The notes: generated from the sequence alone by a model not told the origin. A stretch of 64,000 nucleotides of DNA from Candidatus Kryptonium sp. (GCA_025060635.1 JANXBN010000001.1:62001-126000); one strand, 5' to 3'; positions 36,088-44,610 are shown, counted from the stretch's first letter. Numbers and translations are program-made.

Positions 36088-36668
36088 TTTTCGCTGATTT
36101 TTGAAAGTTTAATTGCTTTTTTCGCGTTGATTTCAGCAAGTATTTTCGCAGCTTGCCGTCTTTGCATATTTAGAAGGATCGCGAGCGCCTCATCTTCAGG
36201 CATGTTTTCAATAATTCTCGCAGCAGATTCTGGCTCCATTACCTCGTAAATTTTTGCAAGTGATTTAATTTTTTCAGATTGTTGATTTGAAACCTGCTGT
36301 TGTAACTTTTCAAGGATTAGATCCTTTCTTGCGACTTCCGTCTTGAGATCTTTAACCATCGCATTAAGAACGATTACACTGTCCTTATACTTTTTTAGCT
36401 CCATGAGCGTGTTTTCATGCAAATTTTTCAAACTATCAAACTTATAGATTTCAATATACTCAAATCCGATTGAGCTCGTGTCCTCCCAAGCGATTTTAGG
36501 AGATTCATCCTTAATATTAACCGAATCAATTACGGCTGGAATTGTCCCTGACCTTGGAATAGGTCTAAAAAGTTCTGGATAAAATCTTGACAGAAGGTAC
36601 ATTCCTTCAAAAATGGTTAAAAAAGAAAAGGTGAAACCGAGTATGTAGCCGAGAATCGTTTTTCCCAT
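36084..36668 (-). CDS. MotE-like flagellar chaperone (MgtE N-domain family)
   Basis: A 194-residue protein with an N-terminal membrane helix (ILGYILGFTFSFLTIFEGMYLL), a coiled coil (about 70-130), and a C-terminal helical domain SLAKIYEVMEPESAARIIENMPEDEALAILLNM. That domain is the MgtE-type N domain also found in MotE, a periplasmic chaperone of MotC in alphaproteobacteria, and in proteins next to fliJ elsewhere. The membrane anchor and the position between fliJ and fliK support a flagellar role, either export-related or motor-related. The precise partner is unknown. Called from domain and context. Confidence 0.75.
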   Translation of the reverse strand: MGKTILGYILGFTFSFLTIFEGMYLLSRFYPELFRPIPRSGTIPAVIDSVNIKDESPKIAWEDTSSIGFEYIEIYKFDSLKNLHENTLMELKKYKDSVIVLNAMVKDLKTEVARKDLILEKLQQQVSNQQSEKIKSLAKIYEVMEPESAARIIENMPEDEALAILLNMQRRQAAKILAEINAKKAIKLSKISEK

Positions 36669-36671
36669 ATA

Positions 36672-37100
36672 TTATCTGCCAAGTGTTGTCCTGTGTGAAA
36701 TTGAATCCAGAAGCAATTGTTCTTTTCTTTGAAAATCTTTTAAAATTTCACTGTTAAATTTTTGCTTCAGTTTTTCAATCATCCGCTTGTTTTGATTAGT
36801 TTTTATTAAGACATCTCTTTTCTTTTCCTCTTCAATCAAAATTTTCTCAAGCGCATTTTTTTGCTTTTCAACTTGTTCAACGATTGCGTTAAGGTAAGCA
36901 TATTGAATTTGTAATTCAGCCACTCTGAGCTTTTCTTCAATTTCCATAGTCTCAATTTGCTTGTTTTTTTCCATCTCAAGGTCTTCTAATAATTTTTCGG
37001 CATTCTCACGAATTACTTTAATTTCCGTTAAATCCCTTTTGTATTTTTTCTCTTGTATCTGACGGACCTTGAGAACAGGATCAAGTTTAAAGCGAGCCAT
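36672..37100 (-). CDS. fliJ: Flagellar export protein FliJ
   Basis: FliJ is the coiled-coil stalk of the flagellar export ATPase, escorting chaperones. The product of 142 residues is almost entirely heptad-rich helix (FKLDPVLKVRQIQEKKYKRD, NAEKLLEDLEMEKNKQIETM), the family norm in length and style. I choose the ATG at 37100; a TTG 12 nt upstream overlaps the fliI stop but lacks a ribosome-binding site, whereas GAGAGG precedes the ATG. Sequence conservation is weak in this family, so the call relies on fold pattern and position right after fliI. Confidence 0.85.
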   Translation of the reverse strand: MARFKLDPVLKVRQIQEKKYKRDLTEIKVIRENAEKLLEDLEMEKNKQIETMEIEEKLRVAELQIQYAYLNAIVEQVEKQKNALEKILIEEEKKRDVLIKTNQNKRMIEKLKQKFNSEILKDFQRKEQLLLDSISHRTTLGR

Positions 37101-37108
37101 TTTTCCTC

Positions 37109-38434
37109 TCAAATTAATTTTGCAAGTTCAATTAAACGATTGATAGAATCCTCAAACTCTGCCCTTTCCTTTGTATCTTGCTTGAGAAATTCTCTTATTT
37201 TATCAATTAATTGTAAAGCCTTGTCAATCTTTTGATTGCTTCCACGAACATAAGCTCCAATGTTTATTAAATCTTCAGCTTCCCTGTATGTTGCTAGTAT
37301 ATCAATTACTTTTTCTGCTGATTTCTTATGTTCTGAGCTAATTATATCTGGCATAAGCCTGCTTATGCTTTCAAGAGGTTCAATTGCTGGATAGTGTCCC
37401 ATATTTGCGAGCTTTCTTGAAAGGACAATATGCCCATCAAGTATTGATCTTGCCGAATCGGCGATTGGCTCGTTAAAGTCGTCGCCCTCAACAAGTACAG
37501 TGTAAAGTGCCGTGATGCTTCCTTTTGAGGAAGTTCCAGCGCGTTCAACAAGTTTCGGGAGCAACGCAAAAACAGATGGTGTATAACCTTTCGTTGTTGG
37601 TGGTTCCCCAATCGCAAGTCCAACTTCACGCTGAGCCATTGCAACACGAGTTAACGAATCCATCATAAACATAACATCAAAACCTTGATCTCTAAAATAT
37701 TCAGCAATTGCTGTTGCAACAAGCGCAGCTTTAACTCTTATAAGTGGTGCCTTATCGCTCGTTGCTACCACGACAACACTTTTTAAAAGTCCGGATTCTC
37801 CGAGCTCCTTTTCAATGAAATCTCTTACCTCCCTACCTCGCTCACCGATCAAAGCAATTACATTCACATCTGCATTTGTATGTCTTGCAATCATACCCAT
37901 AAGTGTGCTTTTACCAACGCCACTACCTGCAAAGATTCCAATCCTTTGTCCTTTACCACAAGTAAGAAGCGCATCAATAGCTCTTATGCCAGTTGCTATT
38001 GGTTGAGTTATCCTTTTCCTTTCAAGTGGTTCAGGAGGTTGATTGTAAATTGATCTTATCTCATCTGGTTCAATCCAACCTTTTCCGTCAATTGGGCGAC
38101 CAAGCCCATCTATAATCCTACCAAGCAGCTTTCGTCCAACGGGGATTGAAAAGGTTTTCCCCGTTGCAACTATCTCACTTCCAGGGCTTATTTTATTTAT
38201 ATCACCAAGAGCCATTGAAAGAACACGATTGTTCTTAAATCCCACAACTTCAGCAAGACAAATAGTTTCCTCGTTTCTTGACTTAATAACACAAACTTCT
38301 CCAAGCGAAGCAGATGGCCCTACTGATTCAATCACGAGACCAATAACCTGCGTCACTCTACCATTGACTTTAACAAGGTCAAGATGTTCAATTTTATCAA
38401 AGTATTTCTTCATTCTCATTTCAAGATTAATCAT
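37109..38434 (-). CDS. fliI: Flagellum-specific ATPase FliI
   Basis: FliI energises type III export at the flagellar base. The 441 residues show the F1-like ATPase core: Walker A GIFAGSGVGKST (about 165-176), IALIGERGREVRDFIEKELG, FMMDSLTRVAMAQREVGLAI and the signature PPTTKGYTPSVFALLPKLVE. The N-terminal beta barrel (VNGRVTQVIGLVIESVGPSA) and the C-terminal helical domain are intact. Its start overlaps the fliH stop by 4 nt. The GGxTxxYTVL segment (ITALYTVLVEGDDFNEPIAD) is the usual type III ATPase landmark. Confidence 0.96.
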   Translation of the reverse strand: MINLEMRMKKYFDKIEHLDLVKVNGRVTQVIGLVIESVGPSASLGEVCVIKSRNEETICLAEVVGFKNNRVLSMALGDINKISPGSEIVATGKTFSIPVGRKLLGRIIDGLGRPIDGKGWIEPDEIRSIYNQPPEPLERKRITQPIATGIRAIDALLTCGKGQRIGIFAGSGVGKSTLMGMIARHTNADVNVIALIGERGREVRDFIEKELGESGLLKSVVVVATSDKAPLIRVKAALVATAIAEYFRDQGFDVMFMMDSLTRVAMAQREVGLAIGEPPTTKGYTPSVFALLPKLVERAGTSSKGSITALYTVLVEGDDFNEPIADSARSILDGHIVLSRKLANMGHYPAIEPLESISRLMPDIISSEHKKSAEKVIDILATYREAEDLINIGAYVRGSNQKIDKALQLIDKIREFLKQDTKERAEFEDSINRLIELAKLI

Positions 38435-39168
38435 CCGATGCTTTCAATAAGTGAGTTTTCAATCAATGAAAATTGAGTTGAGATCCTTGCGTCTACGTTT
38501 CCAAGCTCGCTCTCAATAATACATCCTCCTTTTTCAATTCCCGGATCGGATTCAATAATAACTTCACTTGATGAGTCAAGAATTTGTAAAAGTTCCGGCT
38601 TTAGCTCTCTTATGATCTTTTCATCTTCAGGATTTATTCTCACTTTGATCTTTTCAACACCAACAACTCTTCTAATTGCTTCCCTTACCTGGTTCATAAC
38701 AAAATCATTATTTTTTTCAATTTCATGCTTAACAATTTTCTCAGCGATCTTCACCGCAAGCGAAACAACGAACATTTCAATTTTTGATCTGAGCGATTCA
38801 ACTTCGTTATAAAAGCTTTTCAAAAGCTGTTCAAAGAGCGCAATATGTTCAGCCAACTGATTATTAAATTCTTCTCTTAAAATTTTCTCGGCGTCTCTGA
38901 AACCTCTTTGATATTCATCTTTTAACCTTACCTCGTACTCACTTTTCATTTGAGATATAACTGCATCAAAATCAATTTTGCTTTCTGCTTCACTTGAACT
39001 TTGAAAAGAATCAACTCTCGGCTCTAAATAAACCATTGTTTCATTCTCTACGCTATCCCCACCTGCAGGTTTAAAATCGCCCGCATCATCAAGTTTTAAC
39101 TCGCTAAATAAAAATCTTTCTCTTTCCAACTGATTTTTTATTACTTTTTTAGTAAACAATGTCCTCAT
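38431..39168 (-). CDS. fliH: Flagellar assembly protein FliH
   Basis: FliH regulates FliI and links it to the export gate. In 245 residues: an acidic N-terminus, a long coiled coil (about 75-145, VISQMKSEYEVRLKDEYQRG), and the C-terminal FliH/YscL domain (VSLAVKIAEKIVKHEIEKN, EKIKVRINPEDEKIIRELKP, VIIESDPGIEKGGCIIESEL). Start choice is uncertain: the ATG at 39168 overlaps the fliG end by 20 nt and a GGAGG lies only 2 nt ahead of it, so a TTG 9 nt downstream is an alternative better spaced from that GGAGG. The family match and position are clear. Confidence 0.88.
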   Translation of the reverse strand: MRTLFTKKVIKNQLERERFLFSELKLDDAGDFKPAGGDSVENETMVYLEPRVDSFQSSSEAESKIDFDAVISQMKSEYEVRLKDEYQRGFRDAEKILREEFNNQLAEHIALFEQLLKSFYNEVESLRSKIEMFVVSLAVKIAEKIVKHEIEKNNDFVMNQVREAIRRVVGVEKIKVRINPEDEKIIRELKPELLQILDSSSEVIIESDPGIEKGGCIIESELGNVDARISTQFSLIENSLIESIG

Positions 39169-40177
39169 CACCTCCTCTGCCGGCAATTACGATTTCTTGA
39201 TTTTCTTCAAGTCGTTTTATAACCTCAACGATTCTCATCTGTGCAGCTTCAACTTCACGCAATCGTACTGGTCCCATATATTGAATTTCTTCCTGCAACA
39301 TCGCAGCTGCTCTTTCGGACATGTTCTTGAAGATTTTCTCTTTTATCTTTTGATCTGCACCCTTTAATGCAAGCGCAAGATCTTTCTTATCTACTTCTCT
39401 CAAGATTCGTTGTATGCTTCTATCGTCAATATAGATGATGTCCTCAAAGAGGAACATTAATCTTTTAATTTCATTCGCAAGGTCTGGATCCTGCTCTTCA
39501 ATTCTTTGCAAGAGCTCCCTTGCTTCCTGCGAGCCAACTTTGTTAAGTATCGCTGCAACAGTCCTTGCTCCACCAGTTGCGCTAACTTCCTGACTCAAAG
39601 ATGTTTCAGCCATCATATCAACCACATTTTCAAGCTCCGTCAGAATCGTCGGTGAAATTTTACCAAGTTTCGCAATCCTATATACAACTTCAACTCTCAA
39701 ATCCTCAGGAAATTGATTTATAACTTTTGCTGCCTGCTCAAGCGGGAGATGGGAAAGTATTAAAGCTATTGTCTGTGGATGTTCCTTTTGTAGAAAATTT
39801 GCGAGTTGTGTTGCATCTGCCTTCTTTAAAGCCGAAAATCCCTTTATCTGGGTCATTGAATGAACCTTTTCAACTATCTCTGCAGCTTTTTGTGGACCAA
39901 GCGATTTCTCAAGTAATGTCTTCGCATATTCAAAACCACCGACAATTATATATTCCTGTGCCCTCATCATTTGAAAAAATTCATCAATCACTGCTTGAAC
40001 GACAGATGAAGAAATTCCTTCAAGTGAAGATATCTCTATTGCAAGTTGCTCCATCTCATATGGCTCAAGATAACGGAAAACTTTTGAAGCGGTTTCAACA
40101 TCAAGCGCTAAAAGCAAAATCGCCGCTTTTTGTTTACCGGTTAAATTTTCATATTTCAAATTTAACGCCTTTGCCAC
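39149..40177 (-). CDS. fliG: Flagellar motor switch protein FliG
   Basis: FliG is the rotor protein that contacts the stator and transmits torque. The 342 residues have the N domain (LTGKQKAAILLLALDVETAS), the middle domain (FLQKEHPQTIALILSHLPLE with the EHPQTIALIL signature) and the C domain, including charged torque residues around SIQRILREVDKKDLALALKG and AAAMLQEEIQYMGPVRLREV. Length is the family norm. It overlaps fliF by 16 nt and fliH by about 20 nt, consistent with tight translational coupling. Confidence 0.97.
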   Translation of the reverse strand: MAKALNLKYENLTGKQKAAILLLALDVETASKVFRYLEPYEMEQLAIEISSLEGISSSVVQAVIDEFFQMMRAQEYIIVGGFEYAKTLLEKSLGPQKAAEIVEKVHSMTQIKGFSALKKADATQLANFLQKEHPQTIALILSHLPLEQAAKVINQFPEDLRVEVVYRIAKLGKISPTILTELENVVDMMAETSLSQEVSATGGARTVAAILNKVGSQEARELLQRIEEQDPDLANEIKRLMFLFEDIIYIDDRSIQRILREVDKKDLALALKGADQKIKEKIFKNMSERAAAMLQEEIQYMGPVRLREVEAAQMRIVEVIKRLEENQEIVIAGRGGDEDIVY

Positions 40178-41733
40178 TTTCCTTTCTCCTCTTCAAGTAA
40201 CCAAACTTTAATTAACCTTGTTGCTTGTTCAGAATTTTCACGGATATATTCTACCACCTTCTCTTTAACTTGCTCCTTCCTAACCCTCTCAAATTCAATT
40301 TCCTCTTCGCTCATTGGTTCAACTCCTGCAATTTCAGGCTGTTTAAGTACTGGTTGCAATTGAGCTTGAGGAAATTCCTTAACCTCAACAGTGGGTATTT
40401 CGGTCCTAACTTTTAACCTACCGAGGAGAGAGAAAATAAGTATAATTGAACCTAATATAGCAAGTCCAAGAACAATTTTTTCAAAAAGATCGCGCCAGTT
40501 TTCTTTCTTTTCTTCCTTTTGAACAAATTCAAGCCCTTCCCCAGCCGGCTCAAACGGTATATTAACAACAGAAACTTGGTCATTTCTATCTGGATTGAAT
40601 CCGACTGCGTTTTTAACTATCTCCGTTAACTTTTGAATTTGCTCCTCATCCCGTGGAACATACTCAACTTTTTTAACACCCCCTGATTCACTGACTTTAT
40701 AAGTTCCATTTACAAGAACCGCAACAGAAAGCCGTTTTATATTACCTACGCTTTCAACTATTCTTTGAATGGTTCTATTAACTTCATAGTTTGTTATCGT
40801 ATTCGTTCTTTGAGAGCTTGAACTCGCAAATGTAGAATCAACAGAACTACTCCTTTCTTGCGTTGTTTGTTCACTTCTCACAACCGTTTTATCGGGATCG
40901 TATTCTTCAATGGTCTTCTCAACTTGTGTAAAGTCAAGCTCAACATCAACTCTAACTATTGAATTACCATGTCCAAGAACACCATCAAGTAAGCTCTGCA
41001 CTTTATCCGTTAGATATTGTTCAACACTTCTCTTCAATTCATATTGTTTACTGCTTACCTTTGCAAGTGGATCTGCATCTGAATTATCTGAAAGAAGTTG
41101 ACCTCGTGAATCAAGTATAGTCACATTTTTAGGCTCAAGCCCTTCTACACTGCTTGCGACAAGATATGCAATGCTTTGGATATTATCGCGACTTAACCTT
41201 GCTCCCTGTTTTAGTTTGATTATAACAGATGCGCTTGGTTCCTTTTGATCTTCTTTAAAAAGCACCTTTTCAGGAATGACGATGTGCACTCTTACTGCTT
41301 CAACACCTTCAATTTGCAAAATCGTTCTTGCAAGTTCTCCTTCAACCGCGCGTTTGTAATTTATCTTTTGGACGAAATCAGAAACACCGATATTGCTTTT
41401 GTCAAAAATTTCATATCCAACTATACTTGAATTTGGCAAACCTTCTCCGGCAAACTGAAGCCGTAACTCATAAACATTTTGTTTTGGGACGAGTATAGTT
41501 CTTCCCCCATCCCCTAACTTATAATCAATCTTTCTCTCTTTCAACTTTTCAACGATTTTGCTTGCGTCCTGTGGTTCAAGGTTTGAAAACAAAACGCTAT
41601 ATTCAGGTTCGCGCACCCATGAAATTAAAAGTATAAAACCAACTGCTGAAGCAAGCACAACCCCGATGAGCAAAATTTTCCGAGCAGTTGACAGCTTCGC
41701 CCAAAACTCCTTTATCTGAGCAAGTGAGTTCAT
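40162..41733 (-). CDS. fliF: Flagellar MS-ring protein FliF
   Basis: FliF forms the MS ring, the foundation of the basal body. The 523 residues include an N-terminal membrane helix (about 20-42, ILLIGVVLASAVGFILLISW) and the ring-building motifs YSVLFSNLEPQDASKIVEKL, RLQFAGEGLPNSSIVGYEIF, and ELARTILQIEGVEAVRVHIV. A second membrane helix lies near residue 430 (IVLGLAILGSIILIFSLLG), followed by the cytoplasmic tail that binds FliG. A Ser/Thr-rich insertion (RSSSVDSTFASSSSQRTNT) lies in the periplasmic part, as is common. Confidence 0.97.
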   Translation of the reverse strand: MNSLAQIKEFWAKLSTARKILLIGVVLASAVGFILLISWVREPEYSVLFSNLEPQDASKIVEKLKERKIDYKLGDGGRTILVPKQNVYELRLQFAGEGLPNSSIVGYEIFDKSNIGVSDFVQKINYKRAVEGELARTILQIEGVEAVRVHIVIPEKVLFKEDQKEPSASVIIKLKQGARLSRDNIQSIAYLVASSVEGLEPKNVTILDSRGQLLSDNSDADPLAKVSSKQYELKRSVEQYLTDKVQSLLDGVLGHGNSIVRVDVELDFTQVEKTIEEYDPDKTVVRSEQTTQERSSSVDSTFASSSSQRTNTITNYEVNRTIQRIVESVGNIKRLSVAVLVNGTYKVSESGGVKKVEYVPRDEEQIQKLTEIVKNAVGFNPDRNDQVSVVNIPFEPAGEGLEFVQKEEKKENWRDLFEKIVLGLAILGSIILIFSLLGRLKVRTEIPTVEVKEFPQAQLQPVLKQPEIAGVEPMSEEEIEFERVRKEQVKEKVVEYIRENSEQATRLIKVWLLEEEKGKWQRR

Positions 41734-41751
41734 CGGATTCTAAATTTTTAT

Positions 41752-42048
41752 TTAAACCTGCAAACGCATCAATTCTTTGTAGGCTTCAAGCATCTTATTT
41801 CTAACCTCCATCAAAAGTTCAAAGCTTGTCTTTGCTTTTTCAACAGCAATCATAACATCGTGAATATTATCTACCTCCCCAGTTATTGCTTTTTCTATCG
41901 CCTCTCCAGCTTCATGTTGAAGCCGATTAACATCGCTTATGAACTCCTTTAAAACATTTTGAAAGCTTTCAACGCTTTCCTTTGCCTTTTCTTTTAACTC
42001 GCTCCTGTAGATATCACCAGATGTTATTAAATTGATCTGCCTTAGCAT
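41752..42048 (-). CDS. fliE: Flagellar hook-basal body complex protein FliE
   Basis: FliE joins the MS ring to the rod. The 98-residue product is helical; the family segment SFQNVLKEFISDVNRLQHEA appears mid-protein and is followed by AGEAIEKAITGEVDNIHDVM, VEKAKTSFELLMEVRNKMLE and AYKELMRLQV at the end, the standard FliE C-terminus. Length is normal. It is located 18 nt before fliF. Small size and matching motif plus position make the call secure. Confidence 0.94.
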   Translation of the reverse strand: MLRQINLITSGDIYRSELKEKAKESVESFQNVLKEFISDVNRLQHEAGEAIEKAITGEVDNIHDVMIAVEKAKTSFELLMEVRNKMLEAYKELMRLQV

Positions 42049-42054
42049 AATAAC

Positions 42055-42264
42055 TTAAACCTTTTTGTTAATTACATGATCCGTTTCAAAAACCAACTCA
42101 CTTTGCGAATTATACTGACAATATTTTCTTATACCCTCAACGCTTTCTGGAAATAAATTCTCAAAAAACTTGATCTCCTCATCGCTTAAAACTTCCACAG
42201 GTCTTGAAATTTTGTTTACTTGAAAGTTATAATTATTAAAATTTGTTACACTCTCAACTTTCAT
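42055..42264 (-). CDS. Small unknown protein in flagellar operon
   Basis: A 69-residue reading frame between flgC and fliE. It starts exactly over the flgC stop (4-nt overlap) and ends 6 nt before fliE, so it is part of the translated operon. The sequence is acidic in the middle (LSDEEIKFFENLFPESVEGI) with one Cys and no membrane segment. I do not recognise a family. flgB, flgC and fliE normally adjoin, so a gene inserted here may encode a rod-assembly or export accessory specific to this lineage. Confidence 0.7.
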   Translation of the reverse strand: MKVESVTNFNNYNFQVNKISRPVEVLSDEEIKFFENLFPESVEGIRKYCQYNSQSELVFETDHVINKKV

Positions 42265-42755
42265 ATCTCCAATGCATCCTTTGCCATGTTTTTAGAAGCA
42301 TTTAAACAAGTTATATTTGCCTCATATGACCGAGCTGCTGAAATCATATCCACCATTTCAACAATGATATTGATATTCGGCATGCGAACATAACCATTTT
42401 CATCTGCATCTGGATGTTCAGGATTATAAACAAGTCGTTCAGGGGAATCATCCTCAACGACTTCAGCTCTTACTCCTCTTATCGTGTCCCCAGCTTCTAT
42501 AAATTCAAATCCGTTTGAAGAGAAATGTTTCTCATTAGTTATATCAAGCCGTATCGTTTCTTTTCTCAAGATATTTCCAAAATTCCCCGCCAATGCCCTC
42601 ATAACAACCACCTTTCGTTTGTATGGAGTCCCTTCTTCTGTCTTTGTTGTTTCAGCGTTTGCTATGTTCTCGGCGATAGATGTCATCCTTTTTCTCTGTG
42701 CACTCAATCCCATCGCACTTATGTTCAAGGACGCAAAAATCCTTTCAATCTTCAT
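42261..42755 (-). CDS. flgC: Flagellar basal-body rod protein FlgC
   Basis: A proximal rod subunit. The 164 residues carry the rod N-terminus FASLNISAMGLSAQRKRMTS followed by IAENIANAETTKTEEGTPYK, the central GVRAEVVEDDSPERLVYNPE/HPDADENGYVRMPNI stretch that defines FlgC, and the C-terminus DMISAARSYEANITCLNASK. The ribosome-binding site GGAGG lies inside the last codons of flgB, 5 nt before this ATG. Confidence 0.97.
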   Translation of the reverse strand: MKIERIFASLNISAMGLSAQRKRMTSIAENIANAETTKTEEGTPYKRKVVVMRALAGNFGNILRKETIRLDITNEKHFSSNGFEFIEAGDTIRGVRAEVVEDDSPERLVYNPEHPDADENGYVRMPNINIIVEMVDMISAARSYEANITCLNASKNMAKDALEI

Positions 42756-43183
42756 AAGCCACCTCCTTTTATGCTTTTTTGAATTCCCCTGAACGACTCA
42801 GCAATTAATCTTGAAGCAAGCTTATATCTAATCTGGTTTTTCGCAATCTCAACCATTTCGTAATCAACATCAACATCGTTCACACTACTTGCAATAGGAT
42901 CAGAGTTATAATCTGAGCTTTTCTGAATGATTTCAGGCTGAATTTCGCTAATATCTTTTACTCCAATTGGGATATGCCTCTCATTGGTTCTTTTTCCTCT
43001 TATAAATTCCCTAGATAAGCTTTCACGAAGTTCATCTTCAAACTTAACATCAATTCTTCTATATCCAATTGTCGTTACATTTGCTATATTTGAAGCAAGA
43101 GCTCTTTGCCTTAGCGAATAAGCGTCAAGCGCCTTTTCCAAAAGAGGAATTTTCGTTTTGTTAAAGAGAAAAACCTTCAACAT
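42752..43183 (-). CDS. flgB: Flagellar basal-body rod protein FlgB
   Basis: Proximal rod subunit next to FliE. In 143 residues: N-terminal PLLEKALDAYSLRQRALASN followed by IANVTTIGYRRIDVKFEDEL, a variable middle, and the C-terminal DVDYEMVEIAKNQIRYKLAS region ending in RGIQKSIKGGGL. It overlaps flgC by 4 nt. It is the first classical flagellar gene of the operon, 15 nt after a 42-residue membrane protein and about 180 nt downstream of the sigma-54 promoter. Confidence 0.96.
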   Translation of the reverse strand: MLKVFLFNKTKIPLLEKALDAYSLRQRALASNIANVTTIGYRRIDVKFEDELRESLSREFIRGKRTNERHIPIGVKDISEIQPEIIQKSSDYNSDPIASSVNDVDVDYEMVEIAKNQIRYKLASRLIAESFRGIQKSIKGGGL

Positions 43184-43198
43184 ATTTAAACCGCTTTT

Positions 43199-43327
43199 TT
43201 ATTGTGCATAAAGTTCAAAGCGAATTTCGTCATCCTCAAGATCTTTAAACTTTCTTTCCTTTCTCATCATTACCAAGACTGACAGAAAAACTCCTAAGAA
43301 ACCGACAATTAGAATCCAGTTTTTCAT
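43199..43327 (-). CDS. 42-residue single-helix membrane protein heading the flagellar operon
   Basis: The reading frame from the ATG at 43327 encodes a membrane helix (WILIVGFLGVFLSVLVMM) followed by a charged tail (RKERKFKDLEDDEIRF) ending LYAQ. It sits between the sigma-54 promoter (start about 34 nt after the predicted transcription start) and flgB (15 nt gap), so it is probably the first gene translated from the flagellar transcript. I do not recognise it; its size resembles CcoQ-like or small accessory proteins. Coding status rests on composition and position. Confidence 0.62.
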   Translation of the reverse strand: MKNWILIVGFLGVFLSVLVMMRKERKFKDLEDDEIRFELYAQ

Positions 43328-43370
43328 CTCTGCTTTGCGATTTTTTTAATGACTTTTCAAAAAATCATTA

Positions 43371-43386
43371 AGCAAAATAAGTGCCA
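43371..43386 (-). promoter_or_regulatory. Sigma-54 (-24/-12) promoter of the flagellar operon
   Basis: On the minus strand TGGCAC (43386-43381), five bases, then TTGCT (43375-43371). The invariant GG and GC doublets are separated by exactly 10 nt, as sigma-54 RNA polymerase requires, and the match to TGGCAC-N5-TTGCW is perfect. Transcription would begin near 43361 and read the 42-residue gene, flgB and the rest. A short inverted repeat (TAATGA...TCATTA) lies just downstream. An enhancer-binding activator is implied but none is encoded in this window. Confidence 0.85.
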
Positions 43387-43551
43387 GTTTTAAAATTTCT
43401 GTTTTTACGGCAAAATTATATTCACCTATTCAAACTCAGCTGAAGAATATTGCACAAATGCTGAACAATATTAAGCAGCAAATTTTGTTAAAAAAGCGCA
43501 AATTTAATAAATTTTTGAAGGATCATCTATCTAAAAAACCAATTTGCTATC

Positions 43552-44610
43552 ATGGAAACAATTCAAAAGACAAATATATCTTTCAAGGGTTTAACTCTGT
43601 CAGAGCTTGAAAAACTTGTGGTTGAACTCGGCTGGGAAAAATTTCGGGCAAGACAAATTTTCAAGTGGCTTTACAACAGACAGGTTGATGATTTTCATCA
43701 GATGACCGACCTACCGAAACAGTATAGAGACGAACTTGCTCAAATTGGAAAAATAAAAGAATTAAATCTTTTAACATTTGAAAGGTCAAATTGCGATGGC
43801 ACTATAAAATTTTTATTTGAGTTAAAAGATGGCGAAAAAATTGAAAGTGTGTTAATCCCTGACAAATCTCGTCTCACCCTTTGCGTATCAACTCAAGTTG
43901 GATGCCCGATTGATTGCAAGTTTTGCGCAACTGGGGCAATGGGATTTAGACGAAACTTAACAGCAGGCGAAATTATTGATCAAATAATTCAAACGCAAAA
44001 ATATGCCGATAGGAGAATAACTAACATTGTATTCATGGGAATGGGCGAACCCCTTCTAAATCTGAAAAACCTTTTAAAAGCAATTGATATAATAACAAAC
44101 GACGACGGGATAAGAATTGGTGCAAGGAAGATAACCGTTTCAACCGTTGGAATTCCAGATAAAATTAAAGAACTTGCTGACACCGGAAAAAAAGTAAAAA
44201 TAGCACTCTCGCTTCACACACTTGATGAAAAACTGAGGGCACAACTTATTCCGATAGCAAACCGATATCCAATTTCATCCCTAATTGAAGCATTAAAATA
44301 TTACTACAATAAAGTTGGTTTAAGAGTAACCTACGAATACATTGTCTTCAGTGGTCTAAACGATAGAGATGAAGATGTCAAAAAGCTCGTTGAACTTGCT
44401 AAACTTGTCCCATGTAAGATAAATTTATTAAAATTTCATCCAGTTGATTTCATCAGGAAAGATCCGATATTGAAAATTCTTAAACCGTCAAACAAGATTG
44501 AAGAATTTGCTCAAAAACTTCGCGAAAATAACATAACTGTTTTCATCAGAAGCAATGCTGGTGAAGACATAAAAGCAGCTTGTGGACAACTTGCAATCCT
44601 AAATCAATAA
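43552..44610 (+). CDS. rlmN: 23S rRNA (adenine2503-C2)/tRNA methyltransferase RlmN
   Basis: Radical SAM enzyme that methylates A2503 of 23S rRNA and A37 of some tRNAs. The 352 residues contain the N-terminal helical domain (LEKLVVELGWEKFRARQIFK, WLYNRQVDDFHQMTDLPK), the cluster motif GCPIDCKFCATGAMGF (CxxxCxxC, about 122-129), VFMGMGEPLLNLKN, and the C-terminal SNAGEDIKAACGQLA with the mechanistic Cys. RlmN and Cfr are close relatives; length and the absence of Cfr-type features favour RlmN. It is divergent from the flagellar operon. Confidence 0.95.
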   Translation: METIQKTNISFKGLTLSELEKLVVELGWEKFRARQIFKWLYNRQVDDFHQMTDLPKQYRDELAQIGKIKELNLLTFERSNCDGTIKFLFELKDGEKIESVLIPDKSRLTLCVSTQVGCPIDCKFCATGAMGFRRNLTAGEIIDQIIQTQKYADRRITNIVFMGMGEPLLNLKNLLKAIDIITNDDGIRIGARKITVSTVGIPDKIKELADTGKKVKIALSLHTLDEKLRAQLIPIANRYPISSLIEALKYYYNKVGLRVTYEYIVFSGLNDRDEDVKKLVELAKLVPCKINLLKFHPVDFIRKDPILKILKPSNKIEEFAQKLRENNITVFIRSNAGEDIKAACGQLAILNQ

